Origin: UBA2336 sp037443645
GTDB lineage: Bacteria; Bacteroidota; Bacteroidia; Cytophagales; Cyclobacteriaceae
DNA: 64,000 nt
Direction: 5' to 3'
NCBI GenBank assembly: GCA_037443645.1
Contig: JBBINY010000002.1
Span: forward strand, 1-64,000
Part shown: positions 1-8,765 of the stretch, piece by piece
Numbering within the stretch: the first letter of the stretch is position 1
Layout: each line of letters begins with the position of its first letter
The notes under the pieces: model-generated
Database searches by the model: none
What the model was told of the DNA's origin: nothing
Seen by the model: only the letters and a program-made list of their open reading frames with translations
Made by a program: the position numbers and the translations under genes

Positions 1-950
1 AGTTTACACGCCCGTTCCAGGTCCACATTTCCTCCGGAGAGGATAATGCCTGCTCTTCTGCCTGCAAACTTTTCCTTTGCTTTCAGTACTGCGGCAAACG
101 GGACGGCACAGGAGGGCTCCACAATAATTTTCAGCCGCTCCCAGATCAGGCGCATGGCCGCAACAATTTCGTTATCGGTTACGGTGATGATTTCTTTTAC
201 ATGATCGCGGATGATCGGATAGGTTTTGTCGCCCAGGGAAGTAAGCAGGCCATCGGCAATGGTGTTGGATTGTGCCGTTTCAATTTTGCCGCTTTGCAGC
301 GAACGCCAGGCATCGTCTGAACCGGCAGGTTCTCCGGCAATTACTTCTGTAATGGGTGCGAAGTATTTTACCGCAAGCAGCGTACCGCTCAGTAACCCGC
401 CCCCGCCAACAGGTACAAGGATTACGTCCAGGGGCCCGTCAACATCTTCAATCAATTCTTTGGCAGCCGTGGCCTGACCGGCAATAACCTCATAATTATT
501 AAACGGGTGCACTTCGGTTGCTCCCGTTTTGCGGATCACATCGGCCAGCATGCTTTCGCGCGATTCTACGGTAGGCTCGCATTCAAAAATCTGTCCGCCA
601 TAGCCGCGCACACCACGCTTTTTAATTTCAGGAGCAGTTTTGGGCATAACAATGTACGAAGGCACACCCACTAGTTTTGCAGCGCGGGCTACAGCCTGTG
701 CATGGTTGCCGGAGGAGTGGGTGGCAATGCCCTTTGCACGCTGTTCGGGAGAAAGTGAAAGGATGGCGTTCATGGCCCCTCGCGCCTTAAAAGCACCGAT
801 CTTTTGAAAATTTTCGCATTTGAAATAGAGGAGGCAGCCGGCAAGTTCGCTCAACCCGGTGGAGGTCATTACCGGGGTTCGGTGGATGTACGGTTTAATC
901 CGCTCATGGGCCTGATTGATTTCGGTAAGTGAAGGTTTGTTTTTAATCAT
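1..950 (-). CDS. PLP-dependent threonine/serine dehydratase-like enzyme (3' end off window)
   Basis: The gene starts at the ATG complementary to 948-950 (MIKNKPSLTEINQAHERIKP) and runs off the left edge, so about 316 residues are visible. The stretch FKCENFQKIGAFKARGA carries the PLP-binding lysine context of fold-type II serine/threonine dehydratases and serine racemases. SSGNHAQ (phosphate/substrate loop) and the glycine-rich VPVGGGGLLSG segment follow in the expected order. The family eliminates water and ammonia from threonine or serine to give a 2-oxoacid, or racemises serine. The visible part is close to the full length of the short catalytic-only form (about 320 residues), so no C-terminal ACT regulatory domain is expected unless the gene continues well past the edge. 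Anabolic IlvA, catabolic TdcB and serine racemase cannot be separated here. It lies downstream of polA with a palindrome between them. Confidence 0.85.
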   Translation of the reverse strand, partial: MIKNKPSLTEINQAHERIKPYIHRTPVMTSTGLSELAGCLLYFKCENFQKIGAFKARGAMNAILSLSPEQRAKGIATHSSGNHAQAVARAAKLVGVPSYIVMPKTAPEIKKRGVRGYGGQIFECEPTVESRESMLADVIRKTGATEVHPFNNYEVIAGQATAAKELIEDVDGPLDVILVPVGGGGLLSGTLLAVKYFAPITEVIAGEPAGSDDAWRSLQSGKIETAQSNTIADGLLTSLGDKTYPIIRDHVKEIITVTDNEIVAAMRLIWERLKIIVEPSCAVPFAAVLKAKEKFAGRRAGIILSGGNVDLERACK

Positions 951-970
951 GTGAATTTTTTTCTGAAGCT

Positions 971-1030
971 ACCGCATTAAAAACAATTTGTAATTACAAT
1001 CTGTTAATTACAAATTGCTGATTATGCGGT
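971..1030. promoter_or_regulatory. long interrupted palindrome between polA and the dehydratase
   Basis: A 13-bp perfect inverted repeat (CAATTTGTAATTA at 984-996, its complement at 1005-1017, 8-nt loop) is flanked by a second outer pair (ACCGCAT at 971-977 with ATGCGGT at 1024-1030). The structure abuts the polA stop and precedes the dehydratase start by 21 bp. The AU-rich stem without a clean T-tract is unlike a classical terminator. It could be a polA 3' hairpin or an operator for the dehydratase. Confidence 0.5.
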
Positions 1031-3750
1031 TAATGGGCCTCCAGCCAGTTTTTTCCAATGCCCACTTCAACTTCCATAGGCACTTCCAGCTGCACGGCAC
1101 TGCGCATCAGGCTTACCACGTTTTCTTTTACCACATCCACTTCATCGTTGTGCAGGTCGAACACCAGTTCATCGTGCACTTGCATGATCATTTTGGTTTT
1201 CAGATTCTCCTTCTGCAACCAACGGTGAATGTTTACCATGGCCACTTTAATAATGTCGGCAGCGCTGCCTTGTATGGGTGCGTTGATGGCGTTGCGTTCG
1301 GCAAAGCCGCGGGTGGCGATGTTGCGTGAGTTGATATCGCGCAGGTAGCGCCTCCGGCCTAAAATGGTTTCCACATACTCCTGTTCGCGGGCTTTTAAAA
1401 TGGCGTTGTCCATATACCGCTTAATGGCCGGGAACTCCTGAAAGTAAGATTGGATGATCTCGTTGGCTTCTGAGCGCGGTATGTTCAGGTTTTGTGATAA
1501 CCCGAACGCGGTGCTTCCATACAAAATACCAAAGTTTACTTCTTTGGCCTTGCGCCTCATGTCGGGGGTTACGCTCTCAATCGGTACTTTGAAAACTTTG
1601 GCCGCGGTAGTGGTATGGATATCGCGTTTGTTCCTGAACGCTTCAATCATGGTTTCATCTTTTGCAAAAGAGGCGGCAATACGCAGTTCAATCTGAGAAT
1701 AATCGGCCGACATAAACAAGTAGTTCTTATCGCGCGGAATGAACGCTTTCCGTATCTGCCTTCCTTTTTCGGTGCGGATGGGAATATTCTGAAGGTTGGG
1801 ATTGTTGGAACTTAACCTTCCGGTAGCTGCAACGGCCTGCCGGTAGTCGGTATGGATGCGGCCATCGCGCGGGCTGATCAGTTTTGGCAGAGCGTCTACA
1901 TAGGTAGAGCGGAGTTTTTCGTATTCACGGAAGTCAAGAATTTTCTTTACAATGTCGTGCTCGTGGGCCAACTTCAGCAAAACATCTTCGCCTGTGGCGT
2001 ACTGGCCGGTTTTTGTTTTTTTTGGTTTATCGCCCAGCTTTAATTTTTCAAACAACAGTTCGCCCAACTGTTTTGGTGAGTTGATATTAAATTCTCCGCC
2101 CGCCAGTTTATAAATTTCCTCCTGCAGCTTTTCACTCGACTTCCTCAAATCTTCCGACATGACTGCGAGCGCATCCACATCCAGGTTAACGCCTTCAAAT
2201 TCCATGGAGGCTAACGTTTCAAGCAGCGGCATCTCCACATCTTCCATCAATTTGATGTGCCCACGGCTTTTCAGGTCGGCCTCCAGGCCCGGCTTAAGTC
2301 GTAATGAAATGTCGGACCTTTCTGCGGCCTCCTGCTCTTTGGAAACCTCTGTCTCATCGTGCAGGTATACCTTCAGGTAAAAGGAGGCAAGGGTTTGCAA
2401 GTCATGTGCAGATTCGGGTTCAACCAAATAGTGGGCAACCATGGTGTCGAAAAAGGGCCCTTCAAGATTTGAACCTGCTGTTTTCAGAGCGAGAACAACC
2501 GCTTTGATGTTATGCCCGACCTTGAGCAAGGAAGAATCGGAAAGAACCGGCTTTAACTCAGCCACTGTCTTTTCCGATTGAACAGGAATGACCAAACTTT
2601 TTCCGGGCTGCCATGAGAGCGCTATGGCTTCTACCTCATCATCATGAGCAATGGTTTCAATGGCTATTGCTTTTGCTTTTTTGACAGAATCAACAACATG
2701 CCTGAGATCTTTCGCACGTTCAACATGAGTACTGACTGCTTCCCCGGGGTTGCCGGCTGGTACAGATGGATTCATTCCCGGCTCCTGATCACTGTCTTCG
2801 GAAATCGTGGTCGTTGATTTTCCTCCAAACATGGAAAGCTGTGTGGCTACCGGTTTTACGGGGCCTGGTGCGGGTTCATTGAAAACCCGCGACAGGATGG
2901 TTTTGAATTCCAGTTCCTGGAAAATCGGCCTGAGAATTTCTGCGTTGGGTCCGGAGTATTCGAGTTCCTTCAAGTCAAGAGCAACAGGCACATCGGTGAT
3001 GATGGTGGCCAGTTTTTTGGAGAGCAAGGCCTGGTCACTGAATTTTTCAAACAATTCTTTTTGCTTTCCTTTTAGTTCATCGGTGTGTTTAAGAATATTT
3101 TCAATGCTTCCGTATTGCTTGAGCAGCACGGCAGCTGTTTTAGGTCCCACGCCCGGAATACCCGGAATGTTATCGGAGCTATCGCCCTGCATGCCCAGCA
3201 TGTCAATCACCTGTGAGACATCGGTGATGTCCCACTTTTCGCAAACTTCTTTTGGCCCGAGCACATCCACGGCATTGCCCATGTATGCCGGTTTGTAGAG
3301 TTTGATCTTTTCGGTGACCAGTTGACCAAAATCTTTGTCGGGGGTCATCATGTACACCTCAAAGCCTTTCTTTTCGGCTTGCCTGGCCAGCGTACCAATA
3401 ATGTCGTCAGCCTCGTAGCCATCCAGTTCAAGTATCGGAATATTAAAGCCCCGGATAATTTCCTTGACTTTCGGGAGTCCATAGCGGATGTCTTCCGGGG
3501 TTTCCTGGCGGGTGGCTTTATAGTCTTCAAAGATTTCATCACGGAAAGTGGGGGCAGCGGTATCAAACGCCACCCCGATGTGACTTGGCTTTTGCTTTTG
3601 AATAACCTCCAGTAACGTGTTGGTGAAGCCAAACGGCACGGAGGTGTTTATTCCTTTTGAGTTGATTCTCGGGGTTTTTGTAAACGCAAAATGCGCCCGG
3701 TAGATCAGGGCGTAGGCATCGAGGAGAAAGAGTTTTTTAACATCGGCCAT
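1030..3750 (-). CDS. polA: DNA polymerase I
   Basis: Replicative gap-filling and repair polymerase of about 906 residues, the usual family length. The ATG at 3750 is preferred over an in-frame TTG at 3759. Domains in order: 5'-3' exonuclease/flap nuclease (residues about 1-300; YEADDIIGTLA and the SSDNIPGIPGVGPKTA helix-hairpin-helix), a 3'-5' exonuclease-like domain (about 345-520), and family A polymerase with motif A DYSQIELRIAA (about 680), motif B RRKAKEVNFGILYG (about 733) and motif C VHDELVFD (about 858). The polymerase and flap-nuclease motifs look intact. In the proofreading domain, Exo I reads AIAIET where DTET is usual and Exo II reads NIKAV where NLKYD is usual, so two of the metal-binding aspartates appear to be missing; Exo III retains HDLQTLA. 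I infer an enzyme without proofreading, as in Taq polymerase. Residues 300-345 form a variable linker. Confidence 0.97.
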   Translation of the reverse strand: MADVKKLFLLDAYALIYRAHFAFTKTPRINSKGINTSVPFGFTNTLLEVIQKQKPSHIGVAFDTAAPTFRDEIFEDYKATRQETPEDIRYGLPKVKEIIRGFNIPILELDGYEADDIIGTLARQAEKKGFEVYMMTPDKDFGQLVTEKIKLYKPAYMGNAVDVLGPKEVCEKWDITDVSQVIDMLGMQGDSSDNIPGIPGVGPKTAAVLLKQYGSIENILKHTDELKGKQKELFEKFSDQALLSKKLATIITDVPVALDLKELEYSGPNAEILRPIFQELEFKTILSRVFNEPAPGPVKPVATQLSMFGGKSTTTISEDSDQEPGMNPSVPAGNPGEAVSTHVERAKDLRHVVDSVKKAKAIAIETIAHDDEVEAIALSWQPGKSLVIPVQSEKTVAELKPVLSDSSLLKVGHNIKAVVLALKTAGSNLEGPFFDTMVAHYLVEPESAHDLQTLASFYLKVYLHDETEVSKEQEAAERSDISLRLKPGLEADLKSRGHIKLMEDVEMPLLETLASMEFEGVNLDVDALAVMSEDLRKSSEKLQEEIYKLAGGEFNINSPKQLGELLFEKLKLGDKPKKTKTGQYATGEDVLLKLAHEHDIVKKILDFREYEKLRSTYVDALPKLISPRDGRIHTDYRQAVAATGRLSSNNPNLQNIPIRTEKGRQIRKAFIPRDKNYLFMSADYSQIELRIAASFAKDETMIEAFRNKRDIHTTTAAKVFKVPIESVTPDMRRKAKEVNFGILYGSTAFGLSQNLNIPRSEANEIIQSYFQEFPAIKRYMDNAILKAREQEYVETILGRRRYLRDINSRNIATRGFAERNAINAPIQGSAADIIKVAMVNIHRWLQKENLKTKMIMQVHDELVFDLHNDEVDVVKENVVSLMRSAVQLEVPMEVEVGIGKNWLEAH

Positions 3751-3848
3751 GGCTGGCAACTTAGGAAAGGGGACGGAGAATAGGAAATGGTTTTATGCCC
3801 CGCTAATTATTCCTGCTTCTCGCTCTTCTGAAATGGAGGACCCGGCAA

Positions 3849-5378
3849 TCAGTTTAATTTTGGTGAACCACGTTGAGCCACCAGGGTTTTTTCCAACCGC
3901 TCTTTGTCATCGGGCTGCCGAAGGGTTTCCACAAAATAATACTGAGCCTTCGCTGCTTTTGGCGTCAGGGTAAGGAGCAAATAACCATGATCGCGGTCAT
4001 TCAGGTATTTGATGTGTGGATTTTTAGAAAGCAGTACCTGCTCCATCATCTTAACCGAATCGGTGCTCCGGTATTCGTTATCATTGGCAGAGGAAACGCT
4101 CGTAGCACCGAACTCAAGAGCAAAGGCGCCAGACGAAGTTTTTTGGTTATAGGTTTTGCTGACATCAGTGGCCACTTCAATTCCCCAGGCCGCGTGTGTA
4201 TCGCCAGTTACAAATACGATATCCTTTAAGGTGTTATCAAGTATGAATTTTTTGATGACACCCTTTTCGGAAAGATAGCCGTCCCACGCATCCAGATTCC
4301 TGGGCATTTTCGGATATACTGCCCGCAGGTCGATATCCGAAAAGATCACCTGGTTACCCACCACTTTCCAGGCAGCCGGGGTTTTAAGCTGATCAATAAA
4401 CCAACGCAGTTGCTCTTCGCCCAGCATGGAGCGTTGTTGCTGCGCTTCTTCCGGAGTGGCCGGAGGTTTGTCACGGCCTTCCAGGCGCTCATCGAGCATG
4501 ATAAGTTGTGCCAGTTCTCCGAAAGAGAAACTCCGGTAATGTTTGTCGCTTTCACGGATGGGTATCCATTCGTAATAGGCTTTCCGGGCCGCATCCCTGC
4601 GTGCAAAAAAGTCACCTTCTTTATCGGGCTGGTGATTTTGTGCTCCTGATTTGTAGGTATTGTTAGCCACTTCGTGGTCATCCCAGATGGCGATGAGCGG
4701 GTGCGCAGCGCTCATGGTGCGAAGTCCTGCATCAAGACGATAAAGAGAATGGCGGGTCCGGTAATCCTGAAGCGACACAATTTCGTAAGGAGGAAGATTA
4801 TACCGGCCGATGGTCGTATCGCCATATCGGCCTGTGCCGTATTCATAGATGTAGTCACCCAGGTGAAGTACAGCATCCACATCTTTTTCGGCAATTCGGG
4901 CATAGGTATTGAAATAGCCCCACTCCCAGTTGCTGCAACTTACAACTGCAAATTTGAGGCTGTCGCGATTCCCGGTTGGTGTCGTCTTGGTGCGGCCGGT
5001 TTGCGAAGTACTATTGAGCGCCCTAAAGCGGTAGTAGTAATGAGTGTCAGGCGAAAGACCCGTAACATCAACTTTTACGGTGTAATCACGTGCAGGAGTT
5101 GTACGCAGTGTATCGGAATGGAGGAGGGTTGAAAAATCTTTGTCAGTTGATACTTCCCAGGTAACCAAAACCGAAGGAACTGAATCGGGAGGCGTCACCC
5201 GTGTCCAGATTATAACGCGGTCGGCAAGTGGGTCGCCTGATGCTACCCCGTGATAAAAGGGAGCGAGTGAGGGATCGTAATGGGGGGTTACAGCTTCCTG
5301 AAACACCGGGTAGGTCGTTTTTTTGGATGAGCACCCGAGCACCAGGGTGAGGAGAAAAAGCAGGGTGAGATTACGCAT
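3849..5378 (-). CDS. PhoD-family alkaline phosphatase/phosphodiesterase lipoprotein
   Basis: About 509 residues. The ATG at 5378 is chosen because it gives MRNLTLLFLLTLVLGCSSKK, a lipoprotein signal with lipobox VLGC; a longer frame would add 14 unrelated residues. An N-terminal fibronectin-like PhoD_N domain (about 35-140) is followed by the metallophosphatase core with SCSNWEWGYFNTY, HLGDYIYEYG, IWDDHEVANN and FVTGDTHAAW, which supply the metal-binding Asp, Asn and His residues of PhoD enzymes. Members hydrolyse phosphomono- and diesters with Ca/Fe cofactors at the cell envelope; the lipobox suggests membrane anchoring. The substrate cannot be told. The gene precedes polA on the same strand by 98 bp. 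A 6-bp inverted repeat (CTGCAT/ATGCAG, 5415-5432) lies 37 bp upstream and could be an operator. Confidence 0.88.
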   Translation of the reverse strand: MRNLTLLFLLTLVLGCSSKKTTYPVFQEAVTPHYDPSLAPFYHGVASGDPLADRVIIWTRVTPPDSVPSVLVTWEVSTDKDFSTLLHSDTLRTTPARDYTVKVDVTGLSPDTHYYYRFRALNSTSQTGRTKTTPTGNRDSLKFAVVSCSNWEWGYFNTYARIAEKDVDAVLHLGDYIYEYGTGRYGDTTIGRYNLPPYEIVSLQDYRTRHSLYRLDAGLRTMSAAHPLIAIWDDHEVANNTYKSGAQNHQPDKEGDFFARRDAARKAYYEWIPIRESDKHYRSFSFGELAQLIMLDERLEGRDKPPATPEEAQQQRSMLGEEQLRWFIDQLKTPAAWKVVGNQVIFSDIDLRAVYPKMPRNLDAWDGYLSEKGVIKKFILDNTLKDIVFVTGDTHAAWGIEVATDVSKTYNQKTSSGAFALEFGATSVSSANDNEYRSTDSVKMMEQVLLSKNPHIKYLNDRDHGYLLLTLTPKAAKAQYYFVETLRQPDDKERLEKTLVAQRGSPKLN

Positions 5379-5459
5379 GTCTTTTGGTTTGCGAAAGCTA
5401 AGGTAGAAAGGTTGCTGCATTACTACATGCAGGTTAATTTACAATTAAATCAGGCCGCA

Positions 5460-7223
5460 TCAGCGGATGAGAAGTATTCCCGTGAAGCCCTGGATCTCGG
5501 GCCTGCCTCCATTCAATTGAAAGTTGATGTTTTCAATCAACAACCGGTTGCCGGTTGTTTCATCCATGCAGAATAACTCACCACCTGCCAATTTGAGGTA
5601 ACGTACTTTATCATTGCTTTCTTTTGTTACCCGATCAACAACGGGCTGCAGGTTAAAGGTGGATTGCTGAGATTTTTGGTTGAAGGTGAACGTTGTTTCA
5701 TTCACATCCCAGGAGTAAGGCCGATCGGTATAATGCACCGGAAATTGCACCTGGATCAGGTAGCGGTATCCTGAAATGGAGACACTATCAGTTAACAGTG
5801 CTTCAGCACCGTAATACTGCACTGAATCTGTTGATTCGTAGGAGTATTGCAGGTTCAGGTAACGTCTTACCAATTCAAGGCGCTCATACTCGCGGGCGTA
5901 CTGATATTTAAGTGTATCGGCCGAGCGTGTGAGCGAATCGGCATTAATGGTAAGGTGTTTCTGCAGAGAGGCCGGACCATGACGGCTAACGATATAACGC
6001 AGCAATTCGGTAGCTTCTCCACTACCGGTTCCATCAGCGAGCGGTACAAGTTTACCATTGACTACGGCATGGTGTTGTTCGAAATATGTTACCAACCGTT
6101 TTGCCTGCGAGCGCAGCGAAACAGAAGAGGCACTTTGCGGCCCCCACACGGCCATCAGGGCCACCATGCAAAGACTGATTGGAATTACTTTGATATTTTG
6201 CAGCCGGCTGGTAAGAAAGTAAATGGTTATGCCGGTAAGCCAAAGGCTCAGCACGATAATAACATACCGGCTTTCGGTAACTCCGTATTGGTTCACCCGA
6301 AGGTAAACAGCAATGCCTAACAAGATGATCAGCGGGATCAGCAGCAGGTAAAAGAATCGCGAAAAGGTCATGATCCATCGGTTACCCGGATCGAACCGCA
6401 CCGGGTGCACCAGCAGAATGGAAAGCATGCCATATACTGCGTAACCCAGTACCAGGGTGGCTACCAGCCCTCGCGGCAACGACCATTCCACCATTAATTT
6501 ACCTTCATACGCCAGCATAATACCGAGGTATACAGTGGCCAGCGGAATAAGCACGTACTGAGTGAAAATTTTTAAGCCTTTCGGATACGGTTGAGGGTCC
6601 TCCATTCCTTTCCAGTCATCAGGGAAGCCGGCCAGAAAAAAGGTTGTGTTGAACAATCCAAACACCAGCGCAAAGAGGTGGCCGTAGATTTCCGATCGGA
6701 TCTTAAAGTCAAACAGTGCATCGGCACTCAGCAACGCTACGGCCAGGCCCGTGTACAACACTGCGCTATAGAGGCCTGCCGTAAGAATGCGGATAAACAA
6801 CCGCATGTTGTATTCCCAAAATCCATCCATTGAACCACGGTAGATATAGGGGCTAAACGAAACCAGCAGGTGAAAGGCCACCGCTAAAAATGAGAAGCGG
6901 AATATGTTGGTGTCATCTGTAATCGGATCAAGGGAAATAAAAATGATCACCATAAACGCCAGCCCTGCAGCCTTTATGCCCAGCTTTCCGTTTACCGGCC
7001 ATTGCCGGGCTTCTGTAAAAGCAGTCAGCGATAAGAACAAGGCGAGCGCCAGGATGCTGCACAACAGCAGCAGGATGATCTGCTCATTGGTTTCGGAATA
7101 CACCTGTTCAAACAACGCCATGGCACATACTGTGCCCACACTGGCAGAAGCAAGCTCCAGCGGAAAACGCCTGGCAACACCTAAGAAACCACTTATGAGG
7201 CTTTGAAGAGAGGGGAGTTTCAT
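5460..7223 (-). CDS. DUF4153-domain polytopic membrane protein
   Basis: A 587-residue integral membrane protein. Residues about 1-360 hold roughly ten to twelve hydrophobic helices with short charged loops, including the SFSPYIYRGSMDGFWEYNMRL region and LAGFPDDW, which I associate with the DUF4153 family. The last 200 residues are soluble and rich in beta-strand patterns and presumably lie on one face of the membrane. No catalytic motif is recognisable and the family function is unknown to me. It stands alone between the PhoD gene and a strong terminator at 7239-7267, so it probably has its own promoter within 7224-7238 or in the terminator region. Confidence 0.75.
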   Translation of the reverse strand: MKLPSLQSLISGFLGVARRFPLELASASVGTVCAMALFEQVYSETNEQIILLLLCSILALALFLSLTAFTEARQWPVNGKLGIKAAGLAFMVIIFISLDPITDDTNIFRFSFLAVAFHLLVSFSPYIYRGSMDGFWEYNMRLFIRILTAGLYSAVLYTGLAVALLSADALFDFKIRSEIYGHLFALVFGLFNTTFFLAGFPDDWKGMEDPQPYPKGLKIFTQYVLIPLATVYLGIMLAYEGKLMVEWSLPRGLVATLVLGYAVYGMLSILLVHPVRFDPGNRWIMTFSRFFYLLLIPLIILLGIAVYLRVNQYGVTESRYVIIVLSLWLTGITIYFLTSRLQNIKVIPISLCMVALMAVWGPQSASSVSLRSQAKRLVTYFEQHHAVVNGKLVPLADGTGSGEATELLRYIVSRHGPASLQKHLTINADSLTRSADTLKYQYAREYERLELVRRYLNLQYSYESTDSVQYYGAEALLTDSVSISGYRYLIQVQFPVHYTDRPYSWDVNETTFTFNQKSQQSTFNLQPVVDRVTKESNDKVRYLKLAGGELFCMDETTGNRLLIENINFQLNGGRPEIQGFTGILLIR

Positions 7224-7238
7224 GAAGTGAAGATAAAC

Positions 7239-7267
7239 AAAAACCCTGCTTTAGCGGCAGGGTTTTT
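7239..7267 (-). terminator. rho-independent terminator of the thioredoxin-fold operon
   Basis: An 11-bp perfect stem (AAAAACCCTGC / GCAGGGTTTTT) with a 7-nt loop, ending in a T-run on the minus strand. It lies 24 bp beyond the stop at 7291 and separates that operon from the DUF4153 gene. Confidence 0.88.
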
Positions 7268-7290
7268 GGAAGGATCTGAGTGCTTCTGAC

Positions 7291-7902
7291 TCAGGCATTT
7301 TTCCACTTGATGGTACAGCCTATGGCTTTGGTTTGGTTTGTGGGAACGGCATTGCCACTCTTGAGAGCCTCGATAGCATCTTCCACATACCGTTTCGTAA
7401 CGGCCGAAGCATCTTTCGCATTGTCATCAATGGCACCAATATACGCTACTTTAAAATCAGCGCCCTCTTTCTTTAGCAGGAAAACATGGGGCGTGTTGGT
7501 AGCACCAAAAGATTTTGAAACAACCTGGGTTTCATCGAATAAGTATGGAAAATCATAACCTTTTTTCTGTGCCAGTTTTTGCATTTCGTCAAATGAATCA
7601 CCGGGCGAAATGGCAGGATCATTCGGCTGAATAGCCACTACCGGAAATCCCTGAGCTGCATACTTTTTATTTAATGACATGATGCGTTCATTGTAGGCCT
7701 TGGAGTATGGGCATGTATTGCAATCGAAGATTACAATTACACCTTTCGCATTCCTGTAGTCTGTCAATGACACCATTTTGCCATCCACATTTTTCAATTT
7801 GAAGTCGGCAACCTTGTCGCCTACTTCGTATCCGTTCTTAACCGGATTAGCTGCAACCAGTAGCAGGGTACAGGCAGCGGCTACAAAAAGGTTTCTCATC
7901 AT
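7291..7902 (-). CDS. secreted thioredoxin-family protein (AhpC/TSA-like, CxxCP)
   Basis: 203 residues with an N-terminal signal peptide (hydrophobic stretch to about residue 20). GDKVADFKLKNVDGK starts a peroxiredoxin/redoxin-type fold. The redox site is FDCNTCPYSKAY, a CxxC followed by Pro. AIQPNDP, YLFDETQ, TPHVFLL (cis-Pro region) and a C-terminal GCTIKWK match a subfamily of thioredoxin-like proteins with a conserved third cysteine. The probable role is periplasmic thiol-disulfide exchange or peroxide defence; the partner is unknown. It follows the TlpA-like gene by 24 bp on the same strand and ends before a strong terminator, so the two form an operon. Confidence 0.87.
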   Translation of the reverse strand: MMRNLFVAAACTLLLVAANPVKNGYEVGDKVADFKLKNVDGKMVSLTDYRNAKGVIVIFDCNTCPYSKAYNERIMSLNKKYAAQGFPVVAIQPNDPAISPGDSFDEMQKLAQKKGYDFPYLFDETQVVSKSFGATNTPHVFLLKKEGADFKVAYIGAIDDNAKDASAVTKRYVEDAIEALKSGNAVPTNQTKAIGCTIKWKNA

Positions 7903-7926
7903 TTCAGCTTGTTTTAGGTTTTATGT

Positions 7927-8403
7927 TTATTGTATTTCAGCAATTAGTTTTTCAAGGTCACCATCGTGTAATTCTTTTTCAACAAATTTTCTTTTACCGG
8001 TACGCCCGTTAATTATAAGGGTGGCTGGCAGGGCCCCTGACCAGTTTTTGTCAATCCGGTCAATGTAGCTATTGGGATCCTTTTCATCGAGCAGAACAAC
8101 TTCCGACTGCAGGTTTTTGCGCGAGATAAACCGGTACACTTTCTCCGGATTTGGATCCAGATCCAAATCCAGGCTCACCAGTGTAACCTTTACATCCGTA
8201 CGTTCCCGGTTCAGTTTTTCAAAAAGCGGAATCTCCTTTACACACGGGGCGCACCAGGTAGCCCAGAAATTAATCACTTTAATGTGGTCCGACTGTTTCG
8301 CCATCATTTCCTGTAACTGCGAAAGCCTGATGATTTTAGCTTCCTGTGCTGATGTGGGAACACACGCCAGGAATGCAAAGACTATGGCAGGTAAGTAGTT
8401 CAT
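7927..8403 (-). CDS. TlpA-like periplasmic thiol-disulfide oxidoreductase
   Basis: 158 residues: a signal peptide ending near PTSAQ, then a single thioredoxin domain with NFWATWCAPC (C51/C54), the hallmark of TlpA/ResA-type reductases, and cis-proline in ALPATLII. These proteins keep periplasmic cysteines reduced, for instance in cytochrome maturation, and draw electrons from DsbD/CcdA; a DsbD lies at 53020-55086. It is the first gene of the two-gene operon with the AhpC/TSA-like protein and the last minus-strand gene before the strand switch at 8404. Confidence 0.88.
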   Translation of the reverse strand: MNYLPAIVFAFLACVPTSAQEAKIIRLSQLQEMMAKQSDHIKVINFWATWCAPCVKEIPLFEKLNRERTDVKVTLVSLDLDLDPNPEKVYRFISRKNLQSEVVLLDEKDPNSYIDRIDKNWSGALPATLIINGRTGKRKFVEKELHDGDLEKLIAEIQ

Positions 8404-8765
8404 TTACGGTTCAAACGGGTCATGGGCAAAAGTTGTTCCCAATTTACGGCAGATGGATTGGTCCTTTTGGTTTCTTCTCTGGTCATTTTGATGAACGGCA
8501 AAATGCCTAAAATTCAGGCACTTAGAAATTGCCTTCTTTTTTGCAGGAAAGAAATCCACAAAAATCGCAAGTTGTCCACATTACGGGAATGTTTAGCGTT
8601 AAATCACTGTAAAACAGGCACTTGTAATGTCTAAAATCAATCGTTTCTTTGTGGACAACTCGGTCACGCTTTTCGGAAGGAATCAAATCCGGATATTTTT
8701 CTAAGGTTCAGATATTCAGAATCATAGGCCCGATTGTTACAGTTGTTTTGGTATTTTTCGCCAAC
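8404..8765. other. gene-free strand-switch region; candidate replication origin
   Basis: No convincing gene lies in these 362 bp. All genes to the left are on the minus strand and nearly all for the next 16 kb are on plus. The region carries an exact 10-bp inverted pair, GTTGTCCACA at 8571-8580 and TGTGGACAAC at 8650-8659. Both contain TTGTCCACA, one mismatch from the DnaA box TTATCCACA. A third near-match, AAATCCACA, is at 8552-8560. Divergent orientation with clustered DnaA-like boxes is what an oriC would show, but dnaA is not in the window. It must also hold the promoters of both flanking operons. The boxes could equally be a transcription factor site. Confidence 0.4.

Noticed and set aside
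8422..8634. 70-residue open frame in the strand-switch gap
   Set aside because: No family similarity or signal, and it spans the DnaA-like boxes; treated as non-coding.
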